A stretch of DNA of 64,000 bases from Methylobacterium sp. Leaf108 (GCF_001423265.1 NZ_LMND01000001.1:188128-252127); one strand, 5' to 3'. Positions 17,498 to 26,089 are shown, counted from the first letter of the stretch. Numbers and translations are program-made. The notes: generated by a model from the sequence alone, not told the origin.

Positions 17498-18073
17498 TCA
17501 GAGGACGGCCTCGATCAGCCCGAGGCCACGCGCCTCCTCGGCCTCGATGTACCAATTCGAGGGCGCGCGATCGAGCACCTCGTTCATGGTGACGCGCGAG
17601 CCCTTGATAAGGTGGGCGAAGCCCTCGTTCTGGATGGCGATGGAGGCTTCGATCTCGTGCAGGGCCGCCTTCACGGTGGCGACGCAGGTGGTGAGCGGCC
17701 CGTTGATCTTGAGCTCCTTCGAGAGCTTGCGCTCGTGGATCATCAGGCGCGTGCCGCGGGTGAGGTAGCGGTTGTGGCGCGCGAAGAAGCTCATGAAGGT
17801 GGTGCCGGCGGAGTAGATCGCGGCCTTGCCGAGGAAGGCGAACCGGCGCTCGGGGGCGATCTCGCTGTTGAAGCGGATGTCCTCGCCCATCATGCGCGCC
17901 ACCTCCGGGTCGCCACCGAGTGTGGAGAGTTCGACCACCACGAGGGTCCGCTCGGCGGCGGCGTCGAGCTGGCGCCGGAACTGCCGGTACATGTCGTGGT
18001 CGACGGGGCCCGACAGCAGGACGGCCGGCGCATGGAAGGTGGTGTGGGGAAGCGGCGTGGTGTCCATCGTCAT
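17498..18073 (-). CDS. ClpP/crotonase-fold serine protease-like protein
   Basis: A 191-residue peptidase S14-like protein. The triad is readable: S88 in AIYSAGTTFM, H113 in RLMIHERKL and D168 in VLDRAPSNWYIEAEEARGLGLIE, the last matching the MSAEEAxxxGLID ending of ClpP. The oxyanion Gly pair is in LSTLGGDPEVARMM. It differs from housekeeping ClpP in lacking the N-terminal loop, and no clpX lies nearby, so it belongs to the stand-alone 'ATP-dependent Clp protease proteolytic-like' group found in rhizobia. A second ATG at 18067 sits at a better distance from GAGG. Substrate unknown. Confidence 0.78.
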   Translation of the reverse strand: MTMDTTPLPHTTFHAPAVLLSGPVDHDMYRQFRRQLDAAAERTLVVVELSTLGGDPEVARMMGEDIRFNSEIAPERRFAFLGKAAIYSAGTTFMSFFARHNRYLTRGTRLMIHERKLSKELKINGPLTTCVATVKAALHEIEASIAIQNEGFAHLIKGSRVTMNEVLDRAPSNWYIEAEEARGLGLIEAVL

Positions 18074-18147
18074 GTCCTCGCGGGGCGTCAGGGCGCGGTG
18101 CCAGCGCCGTCAACGGGCAAGGATCGCGCCCGATCCCGCGCGATCGG

Positions 18148-19266
18148 TCAGGTCACGCGCCAGCCGCGGGTGCGGACCAGCGGCGCCAGGCGGGTGGCCC
18201 CGTCCTCGAGCCGGTTCATGGCCTGGCACCACCACCGCGGCGGCCGGCGAAAGCCGTGGTGCGCCATGGTCCGGTCCATCAGCCAGGCGACGGCCTCCTC
18301 GGTTTCGGCCGGGATCGGCCGCCCGGCGAGCTCGTTCGGTTCGCGGTCCGTGGCGTCCCTGGCCACGGCCGCCCACGGCGCCCCCCAGACGCGCCGGGCG
18401 AAGCGGTCGTTGGTCGGGCCGTAATGCGCGTCGATGAGACGGAGCAGATCCGGGGCGTCGCCGAGGAAGGGAACCGGATCCCATCCCCTCGCCCAGGCGT
18501 GCTCGTCGATGAAATGGCCGATCGCGCGGGTATGGACGCGGGTCTGGCGGTGGACGCGCAAGCTGCGCAGGCGGCGGCTCGCCTCGACGGCGATCGGCCC
18601 GGGGGAGCGATTGCGCACGAGGCCGTGGTCGGCCGGGCCGATCAGGTCGCCGATCCGGTCGAAGAGACCGATGCCGGTCAGGACACGCTCCAGCAGGGAC
18701 GCGTCCGAGCGGCGGTCGCGCAGGGGGATGGCGGTGATGCGCCCCTGCGCCGCCGCGACCCAGGGCTCCACCAGGGCATCGTAATCGAACCAGCCCGAGG
18801 GCCAGGCCCGCTCGGCGTAGGCGCGGAAGCCGCGCGTCTCGTGGATCAGCTGGGCGCGATGGCTGTAGACCGAGTTGAGCTGCTCGGACGGGGCCTTCAC
18901 GACCACCGCGATCTCCATGGCGAAGCCATGCGCCGACAGGATGGAGGCAAGCAGCTCGGGCACGCCGAGACGCGGATGGTACTGGGCGAAGTTCTCGTAC
19001 GACAGGATGACGGTGTCGGCCCGCGTCTCTGCCAACGTCCGCGCGAGAAGCGCCAGGCACTCGGCCCTCTCGTGGGCCGGCCGACGGCCCTCGAAGGTTT
19101 CGCCCAGAACCTGATGGTTGGGGGAGACCCAGGCGACGGAACGCGGCTTGATCTCGGGGTAGAGGATGCCGCGGGCCGGCAGGTGGGGCCTCAGGTGGGT
19201 GAGGACGACCTGCAGCGAGGTCGAGCCCGTGCGGGGCATCCCGATGTGAACGATTCCGCGGCGCAT
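18148..19266 (-). CDS. Sulfotransferase-family protein (PAPS-dependent)
   Basis: About 372 residues from the ATG at 19266. The first residues MRRGIVHIGMPRTGSTSLQ hold the 5'-phosphosulfate loop (PRTGSTS), and VILSYENF, VVVKAPSEQLNSVYSHRAQLI (3'-phosphate region) and a C-terminal Arg-rich helix follow, the layout of the sulfotransferase/P-loop superfamily. The acceptor is unknown; an exopolysaccharide or lipid is possible. The next gene upstream on the same strand is an APS kinase that would supply PAPS, so these two probably work together. Confidence 0.82.
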   Translation of the reverse strand: MRRGIVHIGMPRTGSTSLQVVLTHLRPHLPARGILYPEIKPRSVAWVSPNHQVLGETFEGRRPAHERAECLALLARTLAETRADTVILSYENFAQYHPRLGVPELLASILSAHGFAMEIAVVVKAPSEQLNSVYSHRAQLIHETRGFRAYAERAWPSGWFDYDALVEPWVAAAQGRITAIPLRDRRSDASLLERVLTGIGLFDRIGDLIGPADHGLVRNRSPGPIAVEASRRLRSLRVHRQTRVHTRAIGHFIDEHAWARGWDPVPFLGDAPDLLRLIDAHYGPTNDRFARRVWGAPWAAVARDATDREPNELAGRPIPAETEEAVAWLMDRTMAHHGFRRPPRWWCQAMNRLEDGATRLAPLVRTRGWRVT

Positions 19267-19399
19267 GAGGAGGTCGGGTCGTCCTTGGGTTCGGTGGCGA
19301 GGCCGCTCCGGTGAGCGAGGTACGGCGAACGCATTGAGTTGGGGCCATCGGTCGTGAGGCTTGGCCGCGATGGATTTGCGATGCGGATGGCGCGGTCGC

Positions 19400-20023
19400 T
19401 CAGGGGCCGCGGGGGCCCTCCCGCACCGTCGTCCACGCACTCAGCCCCAGGATCTCCGCGACGAGCGGGCCGGCCGATTCGGCCGCCGTGCAGCCCTGGG
19501 TCGCCAGCGTGAGGTCGGGATCGATGGGCGGCTCGTAGGGTGCCGAGATCCCGGTGAAGTCCTTGACCTGCCCCGCCCTGGCCCGCCGGTAGAGCCCCTT
19601 GGGGTCGCGGGCCTCGCAGACCGGCAGCGGCGTGCTCACGAAGACCTCGAGGAAGGGGATATCGCCCGCGATGCGCCGGGCGGTCTCGCGCTCCGCCCGC
19701 AGGGGCGAGATCAGGGACACGATGCAGACGAGGCCCGCCTCGGCCATCAGCGCCGCCGTCTCGGCCGCGCGGCGGACGTTCTCGTTGCGGTCCTGCGTGC
19801 TGAAGCCCAGATCGCGGTTGAGGCCGCTGCGGAGGTTGTCGCCGTCGAGCACCATGGTGTGGCGCCCGGCCACGGTCAGGGCGCGGTCGGCGGCGTTGGC
19901 GATGGTCGACTTGCCGGCACCGGACAACCCCGTGAACCACGCGATGACCGGCCTCTGACCGAGGCCGGACCAGCGATTCTCCCGCGGCTGCAGCACGGTC
20001 CAGGTGAGATCGTCGATCGACAT
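19400..20023 (-). CDS. cysC: Adenylyl-sulfate kinase
   Basis: A 207-residue stand-alone CysC. The Walker A loop GLSGAGKST is at residues 32-40, DGDNLR at 60-65 and DLGFSTQDRNENVRR at 71-85 bind APS; CEARDPKGLYRRARAGQVKDFTGI and YEPP-DPDLTL complete the family signature. It phosphorylates APS to PAPS. It is not fused to CysN, which is encoded at 51883-53280 with CysD. Since CysH in this window looks like an APS reductase, the PAPS made here is probably for the adjacent sulfotransferase. A 14-base tandem repeat lies just upstream of the start. Confidence 0.95.
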   Translation of the reverse strand: MSIDDLTWTVLQPRENRWSGLGQRPVIAWFTGLSGAGKSTIANAADRALTVAGRHTMVLDGDNLRSGLNRDLGFSTQDRNENVRRAAETAALMAEAGLVCIVSLISPLRAERETARRIAGDIPFLEVFVSTPLPVCEARDPKGLYRRARAGQVKDFTGISAPYEPPIDPDLTLATQGCTAAESAGPLVAEILGLSAWTTVREGPRGP

Positions 20024-20028
20024 TCCGC

Positions 20029-20068
20029 AAAAACCGAGGACAGAAAACCGAGGACAGGAAACCGAGGG
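20029..20068. repeat. 14-base tandem repeat upstream of cysC
   Basis: The unit AAAACCGAGGACAG (with small changes) occurs about 2.7 times, ending in AAACCGAGGG. It begins six bases before the cysC start on the opposite strand and could affect its ribosome site or leader length. Confidence 0.7.
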
Positions 20069-20188
20069 TCAAGACGATCGAAGACTTGCCCCCTCCACCC
20101 TTAAGGTACGCCGGCGTGCGGCCACAAGGCACGTCGTGTATCCGATGGTTTCCGGCGGTTCGCGACGGCGGCTCTGCGAGGGACGGAG

Positions 20189-20572
20189 TCAGGCGACACG
20201 AGACCGGCTGGTCCCGTCCACCTTCGTACCGGCCTCCTTGGGGACGATGTCTTGGGCGCCGACGTCTTGGGCGACGATGTCTTGGGCGCCGATGTCTTGG
20301 GCGACGACGTCTTGCGGGACGACCGCGCCGCGGGCGGCGACATCGCGCAGGGCCGCCACCAGGGCATCCGTCCGGCGCTCCTCGTCATGCCCGTCGCGGC
20401 CGTTCCGGTCGACCGCATCGGCACCGTGGCGGGTCAGGTAGACGGCCGCCAGGAGGGCGCACAGGCTGCCGCCGAACGGGGCGCCGACCGCGGCGAGGGT
20501 GGCGCCGAAGGGCGACAGGATCGACGCCGTCGCGAGGCCGCCGCCGATGGCCGCAAACATCAACAGGAACAT
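20189..20572 (-). CDS. Small membrane protein with pentapeptide tandem repeat
   Basis: About 127 residues from the ATG at 20572, which has GGAG seven bases upstream. Two hydrophobic segments at residues 1-20 and 25-46 make an N-terminal hairpin in the membrane; the rest is a charged tail with a heptad-like region (RTDALVAALRDVAARG) and five copies of a pentapeptide of the form Ala-Gln-Asp-Ile/Val-Gly/Val (bases 20246-20320). No family was recognised. It shares the strand with its neighbour at 20655-20993. Confidence 0.55.
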   Translation of the reverse strand: MFLLMFAAIGGGLATASILSPFGATLAAVGAPFGGSLCALLAAVYLTRHGADAVDRNGRDGHDEERRTDALVAALRDVAARGAVVPQDVVAQDIGAQDIVAQDVGAQDIVPKEAGTKVDGTSRSRVA

Positions 20573-20654
20573 CGCGCGTCTCCGACTCGGCCGGCAGTGT
20601 GCCCGACGGGGGCGACTGCGATCCGATCCGTCCGCCGGAATGGTTAGCGGCGGC

Positions 20655-20993
20655 TTAAGCGCCGGGGGCTTCGAACGTCGCGGCGTCGAAGATGGCGCCT
20701 TCGATGGCGGCGCCTTCGATGGCGGCGGCATGGGGCAGGAGGGCGAGCAGGCTGGCCGGCGTGAGGATGAGCCCGCTGTCGGTGATGATCCACGGCGAGC
20801 CGGTGGCCGCCCTCAGGGCGGCGAAGGCCTCGTCCAGGGCCTGTCGCAGGCTTGGCATGTCGCGGGGTTCGACCCCCTTGGCGCCACCACCGTCGGCGCC
20901 GGCCACGCAGAACGGCCAGATCGTCAGTTGTGCCGGCCGGTCGAGGTCTTCCCCGAAGATGGCGATGCCGATCAGATCACTCTCCGGTGTCAT
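20655..20993 (-). CDS. Hypothetical protein with duplicated AAIEG unit
   Basis: About 112 residues from the ATG at 20993; a start at 21017 is also possible. The protein has a strand-rich N-terminal half (IGIAIFGEDLDRPAQLTIWPFC), an amphipathic helix (SLRQALDEAFAALRAATGSPWII) and an Ala-rich end in which the 15-base unit GCGCCTTCGATGGCG (complement) is exactly duplicated at 20695-20724. I do not recognise a family. The chosen start codon lies within the left arm of a 13-base inverted repeat. Confidence 0.5.
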   Translation of the reverse strand: MTPESDLIGIAIFGEDLDRPAQLTIWPFCVAGADGGGAKGVEPRDMPSLRQALDEAFAALRAATGSPWIITDSGLILTPASLLALLPHAAAIEGAAIEGAIFDAATFEAPGA

Positions 20994-21024
20994 GCCGGCG
21001 CCCGCCAGTATCGGCATGACACCG
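20985..21024. promoter_or_regulatory. 13-base perfect inverted repeat at a start codon
   Basis: CGGTGTCATGCCG (20985-20997) pairs with CGGCATGACACCG (21012-21024) across a 14-base loop. The left arm contains the start codon (read on the minus strand) of the preceding entry, so in RNA it could hide the start; as DNA it could be an operator. Confidence 0.45.
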
Positions 21025-21179
21025 TCAGCACAGCTCATGCCAAATCGGGACCGCACCGGGCGAGTGCCGGCATCGGAACCGCCGATGACAGCCGCCGTTG
21101 ACATGGTCGGAACGGCGTTTCGCCAGGCGGCCGGGTGGACGCCCCATCGAGGCGTTCTTCCCGAGCAGAGGAGACTGCC

Positions 21180-21458
21180 ATGCGCGTGTCGTCGACAGTA
21201 CGAATCGTCCTGGCGGCGGCCGTCGTGGGCGCCCTGGCATCGCCCGCGTTCGCGCGGGGTGGAAGTGGCAGCGGGAGCGGGCTGTCACCCTATGCGGCCG
21301 AGAGCGGAAACGACCGCTCCGCCGGCGTCAACAACGGCAACTACCGCAGTCCCCGGCTCGACCCCTATCTCGGTGCCTACGAAGGGCGCGGCGACCGTCC
21401 CGTTCGCTACGACCGGCGCGGCCCGCGGCCTTCGCCGCCCTACGGCTATCCGTACTGA
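21180..21458 (+). CDS. Small secreted Gly/Arg/Pro-rich protein
   Basis: A 92-residue product from ATG 21180 with AGAGGAGA just upstream. A clear signal peptide (TVRIVLAAAVVGALASPAFARG) is followed by a low-complexity mature region: GSGSGSGLSPYAAE, then Asn/Arg/Tyr-rich and Pro-rich segments ending PPYGYPY. Such short exported proteins are common and uncharacterised in Methylobacterium-like genomes. No partner is evident. Confidence 0.65.
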   Translation: MRVSSTVRIVLAAAVVGALASPAFARGGSGSGSGLSPYAAESGNDRSAGVNNGNYRSPRLDPYLGAYEGRGDRPVRYDRRGPRPSPPYGYPY

Positions 21459-21513
21459 ACCCGTCCGGTTCGAGGACGCGGTTCAGCCTCTCCGATCACC
21501 GGTTCCGGTCGGA

Positions 21514-21696
21514 TCACCGCTTCTTGCCGAGCTCGGCCGCGATGTCCTTGACCATGTGTCCGGCCTTGCGGTGGGCGGTGACGATCTGATCCTCGCTCAC
21601 GCCCCAGCGCTTCATCCAATGGGCGACCGCCCTGCGCTCGGAGAGATCGAGCCTGTCCTTGTCGATGAAGCCGCGCTTCTCCTTGAGGCCAGCCAT
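21514..21696 (-). CDS. DUF3606 domain protein
   Basis: A 60-residue product from ATG 21696, which overlaps the previous gene's stop by one base (TGATG). The body (IDKDRLDLSERRAVAHWMKRWGVSEDQIVTAHRKAGHMVKDIAAELGK) matches DUF3606, a small helical domain of unknown function with the typical 'WxKxxGVxxxQLxxAVxxVG' spacing. Coupled to the coiled-coil-like gene upstream. Confidence 0.75.
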   Translation of the reverse strand: MAGLKEKRGFIDKDRLDLSERRAVAHWMKRWGVSEDQIVTAHRKAGHMVKDIAAELGKKR

Positions 21697-21899
21697 CACA
21701 CCGTCTCCATCGCCGTCGTCATCTGAGGGTCGGCCGCCATGGCTTTCGCCTTCCACTGGTCCCGGTCCGCTTCCATCGCCTTCAGCGCGGCTTCGGCACG
21801 CGCGGCCCTGGCCGATTCGGAGCGAGCGAGCGCCTGGGCCCGCTCCCGGGCCCGCGTCTCGGCCGCCATCTGAACCTTGAGATCTCTCGGGCTCGACAC
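21696..21899 (-). CDS. Short Ala/Arg-rich helical hypothetical protein
   Basis: A 67-residue product from the GTG at 21899, selected because GGAGAG lies about six bases upstream; the first ATG inside is at 21869. It is almost wholly helical and charged (ETRARERAQALARSESARAARAEAALKAMEADRDQWKAKAM), probably a short coiled coil. It overlaps the DUF3606 gene by one base, so both are likely made from one message. No family recognised. Confidence 0.55.
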   Translation of the reverse strand: MSSPRDLKVQMAAETRARERAQALARSESARAARAEAALKAMEADRDQWKAKAMAADPQMTTAMETV

Positions 21900-22005
21900 A
21901 GGTCGCTCTCCATCATGACCGCGGGCAGACCTCGGTCCCGCCGGCGACCGATCCGCCGGGGCTTGCACCCGCACACCCGCATCCGGTACGAGCCCGGGAC
22001 GATGC

Positions 22006-22081
22006 GGGCGGTTAGCTCAGTTGGTAGAGCGTCTCCTTTACACGGAGAGGGTCGGCGGTTCGAGCCCGTCACCGCCCACCA
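22006..22081 (+). tRNA. tRNA-Val (anticodon TAC)
   Basis: A 76-base cloverleaf with encoded CCA. The acceptor stem GGGCGGT pairs with ACCGCCC, the D arm contains TAGCTCAGTTGGTAGAGC, the anticodon arm is TCTCC-TTTACAC-GGAGA with anticodon TAC, and the T arm contains GGTTCGAGCC. Confidence 0.97.
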
Positions 22082-22084
22082 TAT

Positions 22085-22156
22085 CCTTCGCGGATCACGG
22101 CCGCAGGACGTTTGCGGATCATGGCCGCAGGTCCTTCGCGGACCACGGCCGCAAGT
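22085..22156. repeat. 24-base tandem repeat, three copies, after tRNA-Val
   Basis: Three adjacent 24-base units (22085-22108, 22109-22132, 22133-22156) share the core GCGGAYCAYGGCCGCA. The array fills the gap between the tRNA and the next gene, whose start is 15 bases later. Confidence 0.85.
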
Positions 22157-22170
22157 GAGGCGATCGCCCG

Positions 22171-23286
22171 ATGGAGACCGTCGAGTGCGTCGTGGTGGGG
22201 GCCGGGGTCGTCGGCCTCGCCTGTGCCCGTGCCCTGGCTCTCGCCGGGCGTGAGGTCGTCCTCCTCGAAGCGGCCCTGGCGATCGGCACCGAGACCTCGT
22301 CGCGCAACAGCGAGGTCGTTCATGCCGGGCTCTACTATCCTCAAGCGAGCCTGAAGGCGCAAAGCTGCGTGAGCGGACGCCACAGGCTCTATGCCTATTG
22401 CGAGGCGCGCGGCATCGCCCACCGGCGCTGCGGCAAGCTCGTCGTGGCCTGCGACGAGGGCGAGGTCGCGCGGCTGGACGCGCTCTACGCCAACGGCCTC
22501 GCCAACGGCGTCGAGGGCCTGGACCGGCTTGGCGCGGCCGCCGTCGCCGGCCTCGAACCGGCGTTGCGGTGCCGGGCCGCGCTCCTCTCGCGCGAGACCG
22601 GCATCGTCGATTCGCACGGATACATGCTGGCGCTGCGGGGCGACTTCGAGGACGCCGGCGGGATGATCGCTTTCGGCACCACGGTCGTCGGCGGCGAGAT
22701 CGGTGCGGACGGGGTGATGCTGCGCGCCAGGGATGCCGGCGGCGGCGAGACGCGGCTTCTGGCCGAAACCGTCGTCACCAGTGCCGGCCTGCACGCCGAC
22801 CGGTTGTTGGCGGGGCTCGACGGTTTTCCAGCCATGCACCGGCCGCAGCTGTCCTATGCCAAGGGCAGCTACTTCACCTATGCCGGGCGCTCGCCGTTCC
22901 GGCACCTCGTCTATCCGGTGCCGGAGGCGGCGGGCCTCGGGGTGCACATCACCATCGACCTGGGCGGCCAGCTGCGGTTCGGGCCGGACGTGGAATGGGT
23001 CGACTCCCCCCTCGACTACGCCGTCGATCCCGCCCGCGCGGACGGGTTCTACGCCGCCGTGCGGCGCTATTGGCCCGCGTTGCCGGACGGCACGATCCAG
23101 CCCGGCTACGCCGGCATCCGCCCCAAGCTCGGCCTCCGCGGCGAGCCGGCGCGCGATTTCCTGATCCAGGGACCGGAGACCCATGGCATCGCCGGTCTCG
23201 TCAACCTCCTGGGGATCGAGAGCCCGGGACTGACCGCGTCGCTGGATCTGGCCGACCGGGTGGCCGCCTGCATCGCGAAGGACTGA
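22171..23286 (+). CDS. FAD-dependent oxidoreductase, L-2-hydroxyglutarate oxidase-like
   Basis: A 371-residue DAO-fold flavoenzyme. The FAD loop [20 protein letters not shown] is at residues 8-27, followed by [23 protein letters not shown], the hallmark of the LhgO/L2HGDH family, with [23 protein letters not shown] and a C-terminal [18 protein letters not shown]. Related enzymes oxidise L-2-hydroxyglutarate to 2-oxoglutarate and pass electrons to quinone. Substrate specificity is inferred from the family. It begins 15 bases after a 24-base tandem repeat and has no clear operon partner. Confidence 0.85.
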   Translation: METVECVVVGAGVVGLACARALALAGREVVLLEAALAIGTETSSRNSEVVHAGLYYPQASLKAQSCVSGRHRLYAYCEARGIAHRRCGKLVVACDEGEVARLDALYANGLANGVEGLDRLGAAAVAGLEPALRCRAALLSRETGIVDSHGYMLALRGDFEDAGGMIAFGTTVVGGEIGADGVMLRARDAGGGETRLLAETVVTSAGLHADRLLAGLDGFPAMHRPQLSYAKGSYFTYAGRSPFRHLVYPVPEAAGLGVHITIDLGGQLRFGPDVEWVDSPLDYAVDPARADGFYAAVRRYWPALPDGTIQPGYAGIRPKLGLRGEPARDFLIQGPETHGIAGLVNLLGIESPGLTASLDLADRVAACIAKD

Positions 23287-23309
23287 CGGGCAAGACCGGC
23301 GGCGATGGG

Positions 23310-23810
23310 TCAGCCGCTCGCCAGGACCAGCGCCCAGAACCGCTTGTAGCGCGAGCCCGGCGCATCGACCCTCGCGATGCCGACCCGCTTGAGCTGCGGG
23401 ATCAGCATGTTCTTGTTGTGCTCGGAGGAGGCCTTCCAGCGGGCGAAGGCCTCGTCGAAGGTGGTGGCCCCGGCGCCGAGGTTCTCGGCCGCATAGGCCC
23501 TGCCGGCTCCGGCCGCTGCCATCCGCGCATGGAAGCCGCCGCCGAGGTCGTGGCTGAGGCGCCCGGCCTCGGCGTTGACCCGCGCCTGGAGCGAGGCGGC
23601 CCGCACCAGACCCGAATCGACGGTGACCGGCCCCAGGCCGTGCCGCGCCCGGTATTGCGAGATCGCGGCCGCGGCGGCCTCCTCGTCGAGGATCACGACG
23701 CTGGTGGGAAGGGCCGGCTCGCCGAAGATCGCGGGTGTCCCGCACCCTGCCAGCCCCAGCACGAAACCGAGGGCGAGGATGCGACGGGCGATCTTCGGAA
23801 CGGACGTCAT
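23310..23810 (-). CDS. CAP/SCP-domain lipoprotein
   Basis: About 166 residues from the ATG at 23810. The N-terminus is a lipoprotein signal with lipobox LGLAGC at about residues 18-23, then a CAP domain: AISQYRARHGLGPVTVDSGLVRAASLQA, a His in RLSHDL, AAENLGAGATTFDEAFARWKASSEHNKNML and RFWALVLA. The conserved His/Glu/Ser-Glu-His set is present. CAP-domain proteins are common extracytoplasmic proteins of unclear enzymatic role. The longer open frame upstream lacks a signal sequence and is not favoured. Confidence 0.83.
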   Translation of the reverse strand: MTSVPKIARRILALGFVLGLAGCGTPAIFGEPALPTSVVILDEEAAAAAISQYRARHGLGPVTVDSGLVRAASLQARVNAEAGRLSHDLGGGFHARMAAAGAGRAYAAENLGAGATTFDEAFARWKASSEHNKNMLIPQLKRVGIARVDAPGSRYKRFWALVLASG

Positions 23811-23945
23811 CGTGAGGATGGCCCACCTGTTCGGACGGTCCCACCCATTGCACGCATAAAGCACGATGAGGGCACGGGTCAGCGTTCCGTGGAGACGGAG
23901 AAACCTGCGATCGATCGCGAGGGGACTGAAGTTCATCGAGAAACG

Positions 23946-24022
23946 TGGCGCGGGCGACGGGGCTCGAACCCGCGACCTCCGGCGTGACAGGCCGGCACTC
24001 TAACCAACTGAGCTACGCCCGC
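23946..24022 (-). tRNA. tRNA-Asp (anticodon GTC)
   Basis: A 77-base cloverleaf on the minus strand with encoded CCA. The acceptor stem GCGGGCG pairs with CGCCCGC, the D arm reads TAGCTCAGTTGGTTAGAGT, the anticodon arm is CCGGC-CTGTCAC-GCCGG with anticodon GTC, and the T arm has GGGTTCGAGCCC. Confidence 0.97.
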
Positions 24023-24415
24023 GTGGCGTTGCGGCGCCCCTCGGGGCGTCGGTGGGCGGGGTTTAGGGACGGGGGTGGGGGCTGTCAAGCATCGGAATCG
24101 CCGGGGCGACGATTGAGGGACGACGCCGGTCCGGACGATCATTCGCGGAGAGGCTCGTGCATTCGTGGCAGGGCTCGTGCGGCAAGGCTCGGGCCATCTG
24201 CGCCGATCCGTCGTGTTGCCAGTCGCGCCGCGCCTCCCATCTGCATGACAGCACTCGATTTGTGCGGCGCAGGGTGCCCTTGTTTCACCCAGGGTGCTCG
24301 TCTAAGCCGGGTCTCGCAGTCTGACACTGGACCAGTTCCACATCGCCGTCGGTGCCTTGGCAAGGGTCATATGCCAGGCGTCGCGACGACCCCAAAAGAG
24401 CGCGAGAGGCGTCCC
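24023..24415. other. 393-base gap upstream of the nuo operon
   Basis: No gene is supported here. It must hold the nuo promoter. Visible elements are a direct repeat CAGGGTGC (24270-24277 and 24290-24297, 20 bases apart) and a short palindrome ACTGG-A-CCAGT (24326-24336). Short GGCTCGTGC/GGCTCGGGC repeats occur near 24151-24193. None is a confident promoter. Confidence 0.4.
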
Positions 24416-24781
24416 ATGACCGGTCTGCTGGCGGATTACCTGCCCCTCATCGTCTTCATCGGCGTGTCTCTGTTCATCGCCGCCGCCCTCCTCGTGGCGC
24501 CGTTCCTGGTGGCCTACAACAGCCCCGACCCGGAGAAGCTCTCGGCCTACGAGTGCGGCTTCAACGCCTTCGACGACGCGCGCATGAAGTTCGACGTGCG
24601 CTTCTACCTGGTGGCGATCCTGTTCATCATCTTCGATCTCGAGGTCGCCTTCCTGTTCCCCTGGGCCATCACCTTCGGAGAGCTCGGCTGGTTCGGGATG
24701 TGGTCGATGATGGCCTTCCTCGGCGTGCTCACCGTCGGGTTCGTCTACGAGTGGCGCAAGGGCGCCCTGGAGTGGGACTAG
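24416..24781 (+). CDS. nuoA: NADH-quinone oxidoreductase subunit A
   Basis: A 121-residue membrane subunit with three transmembrane helices (residues 8-30, about 62-82 and 90-112). The conserved loop [42 protein letters not shown], including the functionally important Cys loop and FDLEVAFL, is complete. GAGAGG stands just before the ATG at 24416. It opens a 14-subunit proton-pumping complex I operon (24.4-40.5 kb). Confidence 0.97.
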   Translation: MTGLLADYLPLIVFIGVSLFIAAALLVAPFLVAYNSPDPEKLSAYECGFNAFDDARMKFDVRFYLVAILFIIFDLEVAFLFPWAITFGELGWFGMWSMMAFLGVLTVGFVYEWRKGALEWD

Positions 24782-24832
24782 CGCCCGCGCCCTTCGCTCC
24801 CGCCCCGACCGAAGCCTGATCCCGAGAAACCG

Positions 24833-25420
24833 ATGGCCTTCAGCCCCGACATCTCCCGCGCCCCGCAGGTCGCCCCGGCCCCCAAGGGGATCATCGATCC
24901 CAACACGGGCCAGCCCGTGGGCGCCAACGACCCGACCTTCCTGTCGATCAGCAGCGAGCTCGCCGACCGCGGCTTCCTGATCACCTCCACCGACGACCTC
25001 ATCAACTGGGCCCGCACCGGCTCGCTGATGTGGATGACCTTCGGGCTCGCCTGCTGCGCCGTCGAGATGATGCAGATGTCGATGCCGCGCTACGACTGCG
25101 AGCGCTTCGGCTTCGCGCCGCGCGGAAGCCCGCGCCAGTCCGACGTGATGATCGTCGCCGGCACGCTCACCAACAAGATGGCTCCCGCGCTGCGCAAGGT
25201 CTACGACCAGATGCCGGAGCCGCGCTACGTCATCTCGATGGGAAGCTGCGCCAACGGCGGCGGCTACTACCACTATTCCTACTCGGTGGTCCGCGGCTGC
25301 GACCGCGTCGTGCCGGTGGACATCTACGTTCCGGGCTGCCCGCCGACGGCCGAAGCGCTGCTGTACGGCGTCCTGCTCCTGCAAAAGAAAATCCGCCGCA
25401 TCGGCACCATCGAACGCTAG
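24833..25420 (+). CDS. nuoB: NADH-quinone oxidoreductase subunit B
   Basis: A 195-residue subunit carrying the N2 [4Fe-4S] cluster that passes electrons to quinone. The adjacent cysteines are in [18 protein letters not shown], the third in MGSCANGGG and the fourth in [14 protein letters not shown]. The N-terminal 30 residues before the core are a normal alphaproteobacterial extension. It follows nuoA by 51 bases. Confidence 0.97.
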   Translation: MAFSPDISRAPQVAPAPKGIIDPNTGQPVGANDPTFLSISSELADRGFLITSTDDLINWARTGSLMWMTFGLACCAVEMMQMSMPRYDCERFGFAPRGSPRQSDVMIVAGTLTNKMAPALRKVYDQMPEPRYVISMGSCANGGGYYHYSYSVVRGCDRVVPVDIYVPGCPPTAEALLYGVLLLQKKIRRIGTIER

Positions 25421-25440
25421 AGGCGGGGGGACGTCATCGC

Positions 25441-26088
25441 ATGAGCAACGGCATCACGATCCTGCGCCATACCCAGGCGCCCACCGGCGAGGCGGCGCTG
25501 CAGGCGCTGTCCGACCATGTCGCCGCCGGTCTCGGGGCGGCGGTGGTCTCCCGTTCGATCGCCTTCGGCGAACTGACGCTGGTCGTCCCGGCCGACGCCA
25601 TCGTCGCCGCACTGACCTTCCTGCGCGACGACCCGGCCTGCGCCTTCCGCTGCTTCATCGACATCTGCGGCGCCGATTATCCGAGCCGGGCCAAGCGCTT
25701 CGACGTGGTCTACCACCTGCTCTCGCTGCGCCATAACAGCCGCATCCGCGTGAAGGTCGAGACCGACGAGACCACGCCGGTGCCTTCCGCGATCGACGTG
25801 TTTCCCGCCGCCAACTGGTTCGAGCGCGAGACCTACGACCTCTACGGCATCCTGTTCTCGGGCCACCCCGACCTGCGCCGGCTGCTGACCGACTACGGTT
25901 TCGAGGGCCACCCGCTGCGCAAGGACTTCCCCCTGACCGGCTTCGTGGAGGTCCGCTACGACCAGGACGAGGCCCGGGTGGTCTACGAGCCGGTCAAGCT
26001 GACCCAGGAATTCCGGAACTTCGACTTCCTGTCGCCGTGGGAGGGCACGGAGTACGTGCTGCCTGGCGACGAGAAGGCGAAAGCGTAA
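25441..26088 (+). CDS. nuoC: NADH-quinone oxidoreductase subunit C
   Basis: A 215-residue peripheral-arm subunit, separate from NuoD. It has the family block [42 protein letters not shown] and [12 protein letters not shown]. The ATG at 25441 is 20 bases after nuoB. Its stop is followed at once by the tandem GGCGAAT repeat of the inserted element, so the usual tight nuoC-nuoD junction is broken here. Confidence 0.97.
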   Translation: MSNGITILRHTQAPTGEAALQALSDHVAAGLGAAVVSRSIAFGELTLVVPADAIVAALTFLRDDPACAFRCFIDICGADYPSRAKRFDVVYHLLSLRHNSRIRVKVETDETTPVPSAIDVFPAANWFERETYDLYGILFSGHPDLRRLLTDYGFEGHPLRKDFPLTGFVEVRYDQDEARVVYEPVKLTQEFRNFDFLSPWEGTEYVLPGDEKAKA

Positions 26089-26089
26089 G

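Noticed and set aside
22085..22156. CRISPR array
   Set aside because: The three units are contiguous with no spacers and no cas genes are near.
22006..24022. Integrative element bounded by tRNA-Val and tRNA-Asp
   Set aside because: No integrase, no repeated tRNA 3' end and only two ordinary genes lie between them.
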